Of a stretch of DNA of 49,984 nucleotides, positions 9,015-17,942 are shown in pieces (the first letter of the stretch is position 1; every line of letters begins with the position of its first letter). The position numbers and the translations under genes were made by a program. The notes beneath the pieces were generated by a model. The model had not been told where the DNA came from. It made no database searches and saw nothing but the letters and a program-made list of their open reading frames with translations. Location of the stretch: contig NZ_CAJYTI010000036.1 in NCBI RefSeq assembly GCF_913777625.1, forward strand, positions 1-49,984. The letters run 5' to 3'. Source of the DNA: an uncultured Sphingomonas sp. GTDB taxonomy: Bacteria > Pseudomonadota > Alphaproteobacteria > Sphingomonadales > Sphingomonadaceae.

Positions 9015-9108
9015 GTCATCCCGGCGGAAGCCGGGATCCATTCGCCACGCCGTTGCAGCAGGAGCCTTATCGGCGACCCCAATGGATTCCGGCTTTCGCC
9101 GGAATGAC
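9015..9108. repeat. REPIN-type inverted repeat, copy 1
   Basis: Two 28-base arms (9015-9042 and 9081-9108) are inverted copies matching at 25 of 28 positions. Each arm is itself a hairpin (CCGGCGGAAGCCGG type). The 94-base element lies between the convergent ZntB and FMN-reductase genes and has a near-identical-length relative at 39696-39790. The arms resemble the REP sequences widespread in Proteobacteria. Confidence 0.8.
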
Positions 9109-9131
9109 GGCTGGCGGGGTGTTCCCGCGCC

Positions 9132-9668
9132 TCAGCGCCCCAAAAACTCGAAGATCTGCCCCACCATCACGTCGAGCGATCCCTGGCAGTGCGTCTCGAC
9201 GTCCGGTGTCTCCACCGTGTTGACCGCGATCCCCATCGGCGTCGGCCAGCCGCGCAGCGCATGGGTGATCGTGCGCAGCGCCTGCAGCGTCGCGACCGAG
9301 GCCTGCCACCCCGCCGCCGTTGCGATCAGGCCGACGGGCAGCCCGTCGAAATAGACCCGGTCGTCGCGGCTGAGCAGCTCGACATAGTCGAGCGCCGTCT
9401 TCACCAGCCCCGACAGCGTGCCGTGATAGCCGGGCGAGCCGATGATCACCGCATCGGCCGTGCGCAGCGCCTCGACGAAGCGGATCACCTTCTCGTCGGT
9501 ATCGCCATGCTCGGGCTCGAAATGCGGGAAGACGATATCCGGGCCGGTGAGCAGCGTGGTGCGTGCACCACGCGCCTCGGCGCGAGCAAGCGCGGCGCTG
9601 AGCAGCCGGGCGGTGCTGGACTGCGGGCGGAGCGTGCCGCCGAGCGCGACGATATGGGGGGTGGTCAT
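9132..9668 (-). CDS. NAD(P)H-dependent FMN reductase
   Basis: A flavodoxin-fold oxidoreductase (SsuE/NADPH-dependent FMN reductase family) of 178 residues. The N-terminal phosphate-binding loop is ALGGTLRPQSST, and the flavin-contact motif GSPGYHGTLSGLVKTALDY lies near 88-106. It would supply reduced flavin to a monooxygenase or act as an azo/quinone reductase; no partner monooxygenase is adjacent. The start at 9668 is chosen because GAGG lies seven bases before it; an ATG at 9686 overlaps the stop of the upstream peptidase gene but lacks such a site. The two genes are probably co-transcribed. Confidence 0.87.
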   Translation of the reverse strand: MTTPHIVALGGTLRPQSSTARLLSAALARAEARGARTTLLTGPDIVFPHFEPEHGDTDEKVIRFVEALRTADAVIIGSPGYHGTLSGLVKTALDYVELLSRDDRVYFDGLPVGLIATAAGWQASVATLQALRTITHALRGWPTPMGIAVNTVETPDVETHCQGSLDVMVGQIFEFLGR

Positions 9669-9682
9669 GCTACCTCGTTCGG

Positions 9683-11026
9683 TCATTCGGGTTTGCCGCC
9701 GGGCTTCCATTCCGGCTTGGCGCCGCTGTCGGCCAGCGCGTGGAGCGGCTCGACCAGCGACTGGATCGCCTTGGTCATGAAGGCAATGTCGATATTGGCG
9801 ACGGTGTCGTCCTTGCTGTGATAGGTCGGCACCACCGCCCAGCCCGAGATGGTGTGCGCGACGACGCCCTTCCTCGCGAGCGAATAATTGTCCGATCGCT
9901 GGAAGAAGTTCTGCTCCGGATACGGATCGGACGTCACCAGCGCGCCATGGGCCTTGAGCGTCTCGCCCAGGGTCGAGCGCTCATAGCCGGTCATCATCAT
10001 CGTGCCGGCGGGGAGCTTGGGATCCTGCGCGCCGATCATCTCGACTTCGACATTGGCGACGATCTGGTCGAGCGGCACCGGCGGGTGGGCGCCAAAATAG
10101 GTCGAGCCATAGCCGCCGATTTCCTCCGCGCCGTACGCGACGAACAGGATGCCGCGCTTGGTCTTGCCCTTGGCGGCAAGGGTGCGGGCGAGTTCGAGCA
10201 CCGCGGTGGTACCCGAGGCGTCGTCATTGGCGCCGTGCATCACCGTGCCGTCGGGCTGGACGCCGAGATGATCGAGGTGCGCGCTGAGCAGCAGCACCCC
10301 GGCCTTGGGGTCGGTGCCCGGCAGGAAGCCGATCGCGTTGGTGGTGGTCGCCACCTTCTCCTCGACCGGCACGGTCAGCGACACCTCGGGGTCTTTCTCC
10401 GCCGCCAGCGCATCGAAGGCGGCCGTCGGCAGGACGACGAGGGAGGGGCCCGGCTCGCGCGGTACGCTGCGCAGGCCGCCCGGCAGGCGCGGTTCGCCGT
10501 GCAGCGCCTGAACCATCGCCTGGGTGTCTGCGCTCTCGCGGATCAGCAACAGCCTCGGGCTCTTCAGCGCCCGCGCCATGCGATAGAGCTGCATCGCCGG
10601 CATGTCGCCCGTCACGAGCAGGATCGGGGCCGGGGCCATCTTCGACATCGCCTTGGCGGGTGTGAGCCGTGCCACGCCTTCGGTGCCCTGGCCGTCGCCG
10701 GCCAGCAGAACCGCACCGGGCACCGCCCGCCCGTCGACGGTGAGCGTGATCGGCGCCTTGAGCGTGAGCCGGACGATCTCCGCCTTTTGCAGATAGCCGT
10801 CCATGCCGGGCGCCGGCTGCAGGCCGAAACCGCGGAACTGCGCGGCGACATAGGCCGCGGCGATCGCTTCGTCGGGGGTGGCGCTGCCGCGGCCGCGCAG
10901 CTCGTCGCCGGCGAGGAAGGTCTCGTGCGCGCGCACCCAGTCGGCACTCACCTGCGCCTGCGCCCGCGCCGGCACTGCCAGCACGCTCGCGGCGGCCCAT
11001 GCCGCCAGCAGCAATCCACGCTTCAT
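9683..11026 (-). CDS. Secreted M28-family zinc peptidase
   Basis: A 447-residue exported aminopeptidase-type metallopeptidase. A signal peptide (MKRGLLLAAWAAASVLAVPARA) is followed by a protease-associated-like insert and the M28 catalytic core. The two-zinc ligands are visible as HLDHLG, ANDDASGTTA and AEEIGGYGS (His, Asp, Glu-Glu), with a later YEQ/SDN..SLA segment carrying the remaining ligands. It acts in the periplasm or outside the cell on peptides. It lies downstream of the TonB receptor on the same strand with an 80-base gap, and its stop overlaps a possible upstream start of the FMN reductase gene. Confidence 0.9.
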   Translation of the reverse strand: MKRGLLLAAWAAASVLAVPARAQAQVSADWVRAHETFLAGDELRGRGSATPDEAIAAAYVAAQFRGFGLQPAPGMDGYLQKAEIVRLTLKAPITLTVDGRAVPGAVLLAGDGQGTEGVARLTPAKAMSKMAPAPILLVTGDMPAMQLYRMARALKSPRLLLIRESADTQAMVQALHGEPRLPGGLRSVPREPGPSLVVLPTAAFDALAAEKDPEVSLTVPVEEKVATTTNAIGFLPGTDPKAGVLLLSAHLDHLGVQPDGTVMHGANDDASGTTAVLELARTLAAKGKTKRGILFVAYGAEEIGGYGSTYFGAHPPVPLDQIVANVEVEMIGAQDPKLPAGTMMMTGYERSTLGETLKAHGALVTSDPYPEQNFFQRSDNYSLARKGVVAHTISGWAVVPTYHSKDDTVANIDIAFMTKAIQSLVEPLHALADSGAKPEWKPGGKPE

Positions 11027-11106
11027 CGATCATCCCCCCGGTTGGTACGGCGGGAGTGATGCGCCAGGCGGGCGCGGCGCGCAACCGGCGCCGTGCCCGC
11101 CGGGCG

Positions 11107-13791
11107 TCAGAAGAACAGCTTGCGGATGCTGAGGCGCACCGCGCGACCGGTGGGATCGAGCAGGTCCGGCTGGTAGTTGATCGGCACCGCGCCGGTCTGG
11201 TCGGTCACCCGCTGGCGGGTGTTGAGGAGGTTGGTGACCCCCAGGCTCACCCGCATGCCGCGCAGCCAGTGATGGTCGCGCACCAGCTTGAACTGGCGGC
11301 CGAGGTCCGCGAACAGCCGCAGGTTGAACGTGCCGAGGTCGCCGAAGTCGAGCCGGTTGGTGTTGTTCAGCCCGGTATAGACGGTGGTGCTGCTCTGCCA
11401 CTTGAAGCCCAGCCGCGCGCCGAAGCCGTCCTTGGTGAAGCCCGCCTGCGCATCGATCTGGTGCGCCGGCTGGCCGCCATTGTTGCCGGCGGCATCGCCG
11501 TGGAGCAGGTCGAGCACCGGCACGCCGTCGCGGATACGGATCTGATCCTTGAAATACCAGGTGTGGTAGAGGCTGAACTGCAGCCGGCCGGCGAGCGCGC
11601 CGTTGGGCCCGCCAAAGCCGCCGCGGCCACCGCCGAAGCCGCCCGGACGGCCGCCGCCGCCAGCGCCCGGACCCGCTGGTGCCCCGCCGGGTGCAGCGCC
11701 ACCCGGTGCCGCGGCGCCCGGCGGCGGGGACGGCGGACCGAACAGGCTGCCGCCGAACGGCGAACGCGGCGGCTGGCCGTTCTGGCCCTGCTGCTGGCCG
11801 AACAGCCGCGCCTGGCCTTCCGGCGGGAGCGGCTTGCCCGAGGCGATGGCGTCGGCGCGTTCCTTCTCGCGCTGGGCGCGCAGCGCGGCGATCTTCTTCT
11901 CGAGCGAAGACCGGACCGGCAGCGACAGGTTGAAGCCCCAGCGCAGCTGCTGGGTATCGTTCTCGGCGAAGTTCACCGCGCGATTGTCGATGCTCACCAG
12001 ATCGCCGTCGGGATCGCGGACGAAGCGGCTGGGGAACGCCGCCTCGATCGCCGCGGTGGCAGCGGGGAAGGTGGCGATGTCGTTGCGGATGCGCGTGTTC
12101 ACATAATCGGCGCGCAGCGAGAAGTCGGTCTTCTCCCAGGGCCGCAGCTCGACGCCGAGCTTGGTGACGTGCCGCTCCTCGGCGGTGAGCAGCGGGTTGC
12201 CGCCGGTGATCGTCGTCACCGTCACCGTCTGGCCGGTGCGATAGTCGAACACGCGGCTGTTGGGACTGGCGATCACCGGATTGCCGAGCTGGGCGGTGGT
12301 CGGCGCATCCTCGGCATTGGTCCACGAGGCGATGAACCGCACCGGCTTGAGCGGCGACCAGTTCACGCCGTAGCCGGTGGTGGTCAGCGTGCCGAAGTCG
12401 GAGAGCTGCTGCACCGCCACGTTGCCGTTGAGCGTCAGGTCGCCCAGCGGCTGGAGCACGGCGTTGCGGCGGCTGGCGATCGGCAGGTCGATGTTGAGCT
12501 GGGTGCTGGCGATGTTGCGCGACAGCGAGGCGCTGCTGGGCGCGCCGTTGCGGAACGCGGTGCTGTCGAAGCCGCTGAGCGAGCCGCCGATCCGCAGCGC
12601 GGTATTGACGTCGCCCGCCGGCAGCTTGAACAGCGGCCCGCGCAGCAGCGCATCGACATTGCCGGTGTTCGATGTCGAATTGCCGCGATCGGCCGGGCGC
12701 GCCGCACCCAGCACATCGAAGCCGCGATCGGTGATGGTCTTGCTCTCGACGCGATCGTAATTGCCGGTGAGCGACCAGCTCCACTTGCTGCTCCAGGGCA
12801 GCCCGTCGCCATTGAACGTGGTGCCGAGATGGCTGGTGATCGTGCGACTGCTGGCGGTGAGCGGGCTCGGATCGGCCGACAGCGTGATCGGCGCGCCGAG
12901 CGATGTCGGCAGGCCGCGCAGCGCCTCGCTCTGCTGCACCTCGAGCGTGCCGTTGACCGTCGCGCTCACCTTCTGGCTGAGGTTGCGCGCATAGGAGCCG
13001 TTGATGTTCAGGTCCTGGCTGGGCGAGACCAGCGTGCGGTACGGCGCCTGGTTCACCCCGCTGCCGTCGCTGGTGGTCGGCAGGATGTTGCGCTCGCTCT
13101 CCAGCAGCCCGGTGGTGCCCTGGTATTTCACGTCGAGATTGACGCGGCGATCGCGGTTGATCTTCAGAATGTCGGCCTGCACCTCCTGGGTGCTGTTGCC
13201 GCCCTCGGTCGGAACGCTGCCTTCCAGATCGGTGGTCAGCGCGCGAAAGCGTTCGCGCAGCACGAAGTTCACCACCCGCTGGTCGGCCGAATAGCCGTAT
13301 TTCAGCGCGACTTCCTCGGGCAGGATGTCGACGCGCTCGATCGCCTCGGTCGGCAGGTCGCGGATTTCGGCAAAGCTCGAGATTCGGCGGCCGTTGAGCA
13401 GCACCACCGGCATCCCGCTGCCGCGGCCGCTGCCGGTCTGCGGCGCGAGCTCGGTCAGCAGGTCGGCGACCGAGGAGACCGCATAGGCGCGGATATCGGC
13501 CTGGTTGAGCTGGATCTCGGGCGGGATGTCGCCGGGGACGGCGCCGCGCTGCTGGTTGGAAGTGACGACGATCTCGTCGGTATAGGGATCTTCGGCGGCG
13601 CTGGTCCGGGCGGCGCGGCGGCTGCCGGCCTGCTGGGGCGCGGCCCCCTGCGGACGCGCCTGGCCCTGAGCCTGCGGCGTCGCCGGTGCGGACGGGGTGC
13701 CCGTCTGCGCTTGCGCCGTCGTCTGTGCCTGTGCCGCCAGCGGCGATACGCCCGCCAACAATCCTGCCAGGCTGGCCCCCAGTCGCTTCAT
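11107..13791 (-). CDS. TonB-dependent receptor with Gly/Pro-rich insert
   Basis: An outer-membrane TonB-dependent receptor of 894 residues. After a signal peptide (MKRLGASLAGLLAGVSPLAAQAQ) and a Gln/Ala/Pro-rich stretch comes the plug (EIVVTSN near residue 71; ADLLTELAPQTG; VVLLNGRRISS; ERVDILPEE), then a barrel ending in ...RKLFF. Around residues 667-733 a low-complexity segment of Pro, Ala and then Gly/Arg/Phe interrupts the barrel, probably in an outer loop. The start at 13791 gives a proper signal peptide; the frame extends further upstream only through the tRNA region. The ligand is unknown. It may be co-expressed with the downstream M28 peptidase. Confidence 0.9.
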   Translation of the reverse strand: MKRLGASLAGLLAGVSPLAAQAQTTAQAQTGTPSAPATPQAQGQARPQGAAPQQAGSRRAARTSAAEDPYTDEIVVTSNQQRGAVPGDIPPEIQLNQADIRAYAVSSVADLLTELAPQTGSGRGSGMPVVLLNGRRISSFAEIRDLPTEAIERVDILPEEVALKYGYSADQRVVNFVLRERFRALTTDLEGSVPTEGGNSTQEVQADILKINRDRRVNLDVKYQGTTGLLESERNILPTTSDGSGVNQAPYRTLVSPSQDLNINGSYARNLSQKVSATVNGTLEVQQSEALRGLPTSLGAPITLSADPSPLTASSRTITSHLGTTFNGDGLPWSSKWSWSLTGNYDRVESKTITDRGFDVLGAARPADRGNSTSNTGNVDALLRGPLFKLPAGDVNTALRIGGSLSGFDSTAFRNGAPSSASLSRNIASTQLNIDLPIASRRNAVLQPLGDLTLNGNVAVQQLSDFGTLTTTGYGVNWSPLKPVRFIASWTNAEDAPTTAQLGNPVIASPNSRVFDYRTGQTVTVTTITGGNPLLTAEERHVTKLGVELRPWEKTDFSLRADYVNTRIRNDIATFPAATAAIEAAFPSRFVRDPDGDLVSIDNRAVNFAENDTQQLRWGFNLSLPVRSSLEKKIAALRAQREKERADAIASGKPLPPEGQARLFGQQQGQNGQPPRSPFGGSLFGPPSPPPGAAAPGGAAPGGAPAGPGAGGGGRPGGFGGGRGGFGGPNGALAGRLQFSLYHTWYFKDQIRIRDGVPVLDLLHGDAAGNNGGQPAHQIDAQAGFTKDGFGARLGFKWQSSTTVYTGLNNTNRLDFGDLGTFNLRLFADLGRQFKLVRDHHWLRGMRVSLGVTNLLNTRQRVTDQTGAVPINYQPDLLDPTGRAVRLSIRKLFF

Positions 13792-13923
13792 CGTTGTTCC
13801 GTCCCTTGTTCGAATCGACAAACGGGCGCGCAGGCCCGCCTCATGGTTCGCCGGGTACGACGTACATGTCGCAAAACTGTGCCGAATTGTCGGAGGAATA
13901 TCGCGTCTTTGTTGCAGATGCGA

Positions 13924-13947
13924 AAATGGGGGCCGGAGCCCCCATTT
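13924..13947 (-). terminator. Rho-independent terminator of tRNA-Leu
   Basis: A ten-base-pair perfect stem (AAATGGGGGC at 13924-13933 with its complement at 13938-13947) and a four-base loop lie 11 bases beyond the tRNA 3' end. On the minus strand the stem is followed by a short T-rich stretch. Confidence 0.75.
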
Positions 13948-13958
13948 GTCTGTATTCA

Positions 13959-14045
13959 TGGTGCGGTCGAGAAGACTCGAACTTCCACGGCCTTTCGGCC
14001 ACAACGACCTCAACGTTGCGCGTCTACCAGTTCCGCCACGACCGC
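13959..14045 (-). tRNA. tRNA-Leu (GAG anticodon)
   Basis: An 87-base class II tRNA with encoded CCA. The acceptor stem GCGGTCG pairs with CGACCGC, the discriminator is A, and the D-arm reads AACTGGTAGACG. The anticodon stem CAACG/CGTTG holds the loop TTGAGGT (anticodon GAG, reading CUC). A long variable arm (TGGCCGAAAGGCCG) and the T-loop TTCGAGTC are present. A terminator hairpin follows. Confidence 0.96.
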
Positions 14046-14162
14046 ACGTGAATTTCCGCCGGAATTTTCAAACCAGCGGCTGGTAAGGCGGCGGCCTCTA
14101 GCAAAGGCAAATGGGGCTGGCAACCCGCTTTGTGCAGCTTTCTTGCGTGCCGGCTTGCGCCT

Positions 14163-15533
14163 ATGCCCCGGCCCATGGTCCAGGCTTCCCCTCTCGCCGC
14201 GGAAACGCGCCGCCTGCTCGCGCTGGCCTGGCCGGTAATGCTCACCAGCCTCAACTGGACGATCCTGCATGTGACCGACGTCGTGGTGGTGGGGCTGGCG
14301 GGCAGCCACCAGGTGGCGGCGCTGGGGGCGAGCCGCACGATCACCTTCCCGGGAATCGTGATGGGGCTGGGCGCGCTGACCGGCATCCTCGTCCATGTGT
14401 CGCGCGCCGACGGGGCCGGGGACCTGCGCCAGACCGGCCGGGTGCTCCACGAAGGCGTGCTGCTCGGCCTGCTGCTCGGGCTGGCGAGCATGGGCGTGCT
14501 GTTCGGATTCGCCGCGCCGCTGCTGGCCGGCGTGGGCGTCGCGCCTGCGCTGGTGGCCGATACCGCGCCGGTGGTGCGAGTGATGGCGCTCGCCTATCCC
14601 TTCCAGCTCGTCACGATCGCGACCAGCTTCTTCCTGGAGGGCGTGAGCCGGCCGGCGCGGGTGACGGTGGTCAACCTCGCGGTGCTGCCGATCAACGGCG
14701 TGCTGGCATGGGCGCTGGCGACCGGGGCGTTCGGATTGCCGGCGCTCGGCGCGGTGGGCGCGGCTGCGGCGACCGCCATTGCCTCGGCGCTCGGCGCCAT
14801 CGGGATGCTCGCGGCTGCCTGGACACTGCCCCGCGCCGAGGCGCGCGGGGTGCGCGACCTCACCGACTGGGGGCGGGCGGAGACGTGGCGCGGGGCCTGG
14901 GTGCTGGCGCGATTCGGGCTGATCCCGGCGATCGCGTCGGGGCTGGAGCTGGTCGGCTTCTCGATCCTCATCGCCTTGTCCACCCAGCTGGGCGAGGCGA
15001 CGGCCCATGCCTTCCAGATCGTCTTCTCGATTCACAACGTCACCTTCGCGATCGCGCTGGGGTTGGGATCGGCGGCGGGGGTGCGCGTCGGCAATGCGGT
15101 GGGCGAGGGGGTGCCGCAGGCGGCGGGCCGGCGCGCAGGCATCGCCGCCGGGCTCGCCGCGCTGGCGACCGGGCTGCTGGCGCTGTGCCTGGTCTTCGTG
15201 CCGCTCGTCGTCGTGACGCCCTTCCCGGCGCCGGCCGGCGTCCATGCGCTGGCCGCGGCGATGTTGCTGCTCTGGGCGCCGTTCATCCTGTTCGACGGGG
15301 TGCAGGTGGTGTTCGTCTATGCGCTGCGTTCGCTCGGTGACCAGGTCGCGGCCGGTGTCAACGGCATCCTCGCCTTTTTCCTGGTGACCGGCGGGCTGGG
15401 CCTCGCGCTGGTCCAGGCCGGGCTCGGCGCGAAGGCGCTGGTGCTTGCCTCCGGCCTCGGCATGGTGGCGGCGGCGGCGCTGAACGGCGGCCGCCTCCTG
15501 CGCGTCACCCGGCGAGTTCGCTCACGAAGCTGA
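14163..15533 (+). CDS. MATE-family efflux transporter
   Basis: A multidrug and toxin extrusion (MatE) inner-membrane protein of about 456 residues with twelve predicted helices in two homologous halves. Helix 1 includes LAWPVMLTSLNWTILHVTDVVVVG, and GASRTITFPGIVMGLG and the second-half region LGSAAGVRVGNAVGEG are typical of the family. It exports cationic drugs or metabolites using Na+ or H+. The start is uncertain: I use ATG 14163, but ATG 14175 fits equally, a TTG at 14130 is possible, and none has a clear ribosome site. Its last 29 bases overlap the end of the opposing zinc-ribbon gene. Confidence 0.9.
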   Translation: MPRPMVQASPLAAETRRLLALAWPVMLTSLNWTILHVTDVVVVGLAGSHQVAALGASRTITFPGIVMGLGALTGILVHVSRADGAGDLRQTGRVLHEGVLLGLLLGLASMGVLFGFAAPLLAGVGVAPALVADTAPVVRVMALAYPFQLVTIATSFFLEGVSRPARVTVVNLAVLPINGVLAWALATGAFGLPALGAVGAAAATAIASALGAIGMLAAAWTLPRAEARGVRDLTDWGRAETWRGAWVLARFGLIPAIASGLELVGFSILIALSTQLGEATAHAFQIVFSIHNVTFAIALGLGSAAGVRVGNAVGEGVPQAAGRRAGIAAGLAALATGLLALCLVFVPLVVVTPFPAPAGVHALAAAMLLLWAPFILFDGVQVVFVYALRSLGDQVAAGVNGILAFFLVTGGLGLALVQAGLGAKALVLASGLGMVAAAALNGGRLLRVTRRVRSRS

Positions 15534-16203
15534 GCTGGACGTTCTTGGCGCCGCTCGGCACGTCGACCTTGGCGCCGTTGAACTCGACGCTCGCCTGCGG
15601 ATCGAGCGTGCGCACCGATGGGGTGATCCGCCAGCTATAGACCTCGCCGCCCTGCGCATCGACGAGGCGGATGCGGATGTCGGGGACGTGCTGGCTGCTG
15701 GCGGTGGGGTTGAGCACCTTGCCCGAGACGATGAACAGCTTGCTGCCATCGGGGCGTGCCTGGAGCGCGACGTTCTTGTCGCTGAACACGAGCGGCGTGC
15801 TCGCGCCGCCGATCGGCAGGCCGAGCTGGGTGAGCACCTGCGGCGCCTTCCAGTAGAGCAACGCGGCGGCGCCGAGCAGCACCGATACCAGCGCGACAAG
15901 CGCGGCGATCGTCCAGCGCAGGCCGTGGCGCTTGGCCGGTGCGGGCTCGTCGAACGGATCATAGGCGGCTACCGGCTCCGGCGCGCGCGCCAGGCTGCGC
16001 GGGAGAGGCGCGGGCTCCGGTGCGGGCTCGGGCGCGACGACCGGCGATGGTGTGACCGGCGCCGGCTCGGTCAGCTCCAGCGGCGGCGGCGACTGGAACC
16101 AGCTATGCTTGCAGTTCGCGCAGCGCACCGTGCGCCCGTCCGGCCCGATCGCCGAATCCGGTACTTCGTAGCGCGACCCGCACTGGCTGCACTCCAAGAT
16201 CAT
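15505..16203 (-). CDS. MJ0042-type zinc-ribbon membrane protein
   Basis: A 232-residue protein with an N-terminal zinc ribbon (MJ0042 family: CSQCGSRYEVPDSAI...VRCANCKHSW, ligands CxxC...CxxC within residues 5-33), a long Pro/Ala/Glu linker, one transmembrane helix (TIAALVALVSVLLGAAALLYW) and a periplasmic DUF3426-like domain to the C-terminus. The start at 16203 is the ATG directly before the zinc ribbon. It is divergent from ftsE, an arrangement common in sphingomonads, but its role is unknown. Its 3' end overlaps that of the MATE gene by 29 bases. Confidence 0.88.
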   Translation of the reverse strand: MILECSQCGSRYEVPDSAIGPDGRTVRCANCKHSWFQSPPPLELTEPAPVTPSPVVAPEPAPEPAPLPRSLARAPEPVAAYDPFDEPAPAKRHGLRWTIAALVALVSVLLGAAALLYWKAPQVLTQLGLPIGGASTPLVFSDKNVALQARPDGSKLFIVSGKVLNPTASSQHVPDIRIRLVDAQGGEVYSWRITPSVRTLDPQASVEFNGAKVDVPSGAKNVQLSFVSELAG

Positions 16204-16359
16204 TCCGAAACCCCCTGGTACCCGCCCGAAACATCGGACGACCGAGTCTAGCGGCGCCGATTCGGGCCAGCAAGCGGCTTGCGGGCGGCTTGAGCGGTTG
16301 CAGGGCCTGTGCGATGGCGGGAGCGACCCCAAGCAACAGGAGGCCGGGCCGCACGGCGC

Positions 16360-17061
16360 ATGGGCAATATCGTGCACTTCGAAAATGTCGGCCTGCGCTA
16401 TGGGACCGGACCGGAAACGCTGTCGGACGTGAGCTTCACGCTGGCGGCGGGCGGCTTCTATTTCCTCACCGGCGCGAGCGGCGCGGGCAAGACCTCGCTG
16501 CTGAAGCTGCTCTATCTCGCCCAGCGGCCGACGCGGGGCGCGGTGCGGCTGTTCGGCGAGGATGCCGGCGCCCTGCCGCGCGCGCGGTTGCCCGGCTTTC
16601 GCCGCCGCATCGGCGTGGTGTTCCAGGATTTCCGCCTGCTCCCCCAGCTTTCCGCCTATGACAATGTCGCGCTGCCGCTGCGCGTGGCGGGCGTGCGCGA
16701 GAGCGAGATCGAGGCGCCGGTGATGGAGATGCTCGCCTGGGTGGGGCTGAGTGCGCGCGTCACCGCCCGGCCGCCGACGCTCTCGGGCGGCGAACAGCAG
16801 CGTATCGCCATTGCCCGCGCGGTGATCGCCCGGCCCGAAATCCTCGTCGCCGACGAGCCGACCGGCAACGTCGATCCCGAGATGGCCGACCGGCTGCTCC
16901 ATTTGTTCGAGGCACTGAACCGGCTGGGCACCACCATCGTCGTCGCCACCCACGATCTGCACCTGATCGGCCGCATCCCGCGCGCGCAGCTGATGCGGAT
17001 GGAGAAGGGACGGTTGATCGACCCGACCGGGCTGCTTCGCCACCCGCCGGGGGCGGCATGA
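16360..17061 (+). CDS. ftsE: Cell-division ABC ATPase FtsE
   Basis: The cytoplasmic ATPase of the FtsEX complex, which couples the divisome to periplasmic peptidoglycan hydrolase activation. The 233 residues include Walker A GASGAGKTS near 38, Q-loop VVFQDFRLLP, signature LSGGEQQRIAIARA, Walker B ILVADEPTGNVD and H-loop ATHD, in FtsE arrangement. ATG 16360 gives the family N-terminus (IVHFENVGLRYG). The stop overlaps ftsX by four bases (ATGA). It is the first gene of a run ftsE-ftsX-ydcF-plsC, all four overlapping. Confidence 0.95.
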   Translation: MGNIVHFENVGLRYGTGPETLSDVSFTLAAGGFYFLTGASGAGKTSLLKLLYLAQRPTRGAVRLFGEDAGALPRARLPGFRRRIGVVFQDFRLLPQLSAYDNVALPLRVAGVRESEIEAPVMEMLAWVGLSARVTARPPTLSGGEQQRIAIARAVIARPEILVADEPTGNVDPEMADRLLHLFEALNRLGTTIVVATHDLHLIGRIPRAQLMRMEKGRLIDPTGLLRHPPGAA

Positions 17062-17942
17062 ACGGCTTCCGGCACCGTGCCGCGATCGACCTGCGGCTGC
17101 TGGGGCAGGGCCAGCGCAGCTGGGTGATGGCGGGGATCATGGCGATCATGCTGTTCCTCACCGTGCTTGCCGGCGCGCTGGGGCTGGGCGTGGCGCGTTC
17201 CGCGAACGGGCTCGATCGCCAGCTCGCCGGGCAGCTGACGGTGCAGCTGGTCGAGACCGACGTCACGGTACGCGACGCGCGGGCGAAGGCGCTGGTCGCG
17301 GCGATCGCCAGGGTGCCGGGGGTGACCCGGGTGCGCGAGGCCGATCGCGCCGAACTCGCCGCGCTGCTGAAACCGTGGCTGGGCGATGCCGGGCTCGATC
17401 CCGACCTGCCGATGCCGGTGCTGATCGACGTGACCGGCGCGCGCGACGTGACCGCCCCGGTCACCGCCGCCGCCCGCGCCGTGGCGCCGCAGGTGCGGGT
17501 GGACAGCAGCGCGCGCTGGCTTGCGCCGGTGCGCGGGCTGCTCTCCGCCCTGTTCTGGGTGGCGATCGGGCTGGTGCTGGTGATCGCGGCCGCAACCGCG
17601 GGCGTGGCGCTGCTTGTCGCGCGTGCGGGGCTGGACACGCACCGCGATACGATCGACGTGCTGCATATGCTGGGTTCGACCGATCTTCAGGTAGCGCGCC
17701 TGCTTCAGCGGCGCATCGCGCGGGACACGCTGCTCGGCGGTGCGATCGGCACGCTGGCGGCGCTTGCGCTGGTCGCCCTGTTCCAGACCAAGCTGGCGCT
17801 GCTGGGATCGGACGTGCTGGGCGGCGCCACGCTGGCGGCGATCGACTGGACGCTGCTGCTCCTGCTGCCGATCGGCTTTGCGCTGCTGGCGACGGTGGCG
17901 ACGCGGCTCACCGTGCTGCGCACGCTGGGGCTGAAGCTGTGA
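17058..17942 (+). CDS. ftsX: Cell-division permease FtsX
   Basis: The membrane partner of FtsE, 294 residues, with a short cytoplasmic N-terminus, helix 1 (MAGIMAIMLFLTVLAGALGL region), a periplasmic loop of roughly 115 residues that in this family recruits murein-hydrolase activators, and three C-terminal helices. It overlaps ftsE at its start and the YdcF-like gene (GTGA) at its end, implying translational coupling and matched amounts of E and X. Confidence 0.93.
   Translation: MNGFRHRAAIDLRLLGQGQRSWVMAGIMAIMLFLTVLAGALGLGVARSANGLDRQLAGQLTVQLVETDVTVRDARAKALVAAIARVPGVTRVREADRAELAALLKPWLGDAGLDPDLPMPVLIDVTGARDVTAPVTAAARAVAPQVRVDSSARWLAPVRGLLSALFWVAIGLVLVIAAATAGVALLVARAGLDTHRDTIDVLHMLGSTDLQVARLLQRRIARDTLLGGAIGTLAALALVALFQTKLALLGSDVLGGATLAAIDWTLLLLLPIGFALLATVATRLTVLRTLGLKL

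Noticed and set aside
13791..14013. Earlier start for the TonB receptor at 14013
   Set aside because: The extra residues would be translated from the tRNA-Leu gene and its terminator; the start at 13791 begins a proper signal peptide.
10999..14238. Very long plus-strand open frame antisense to the TonB receptor
   Set aside because: Runs through the tRNA-Leu gene and mirrors a receptor with signal peptide, plug and barrel; it has no recognisable domain.
14010..15245. Long minus-strand open frame across the MATE gene
   Set aside because: Arg/Gln/His-rich and domainless, overlapping a clear twelve-helix transporter and a tRNA gene.
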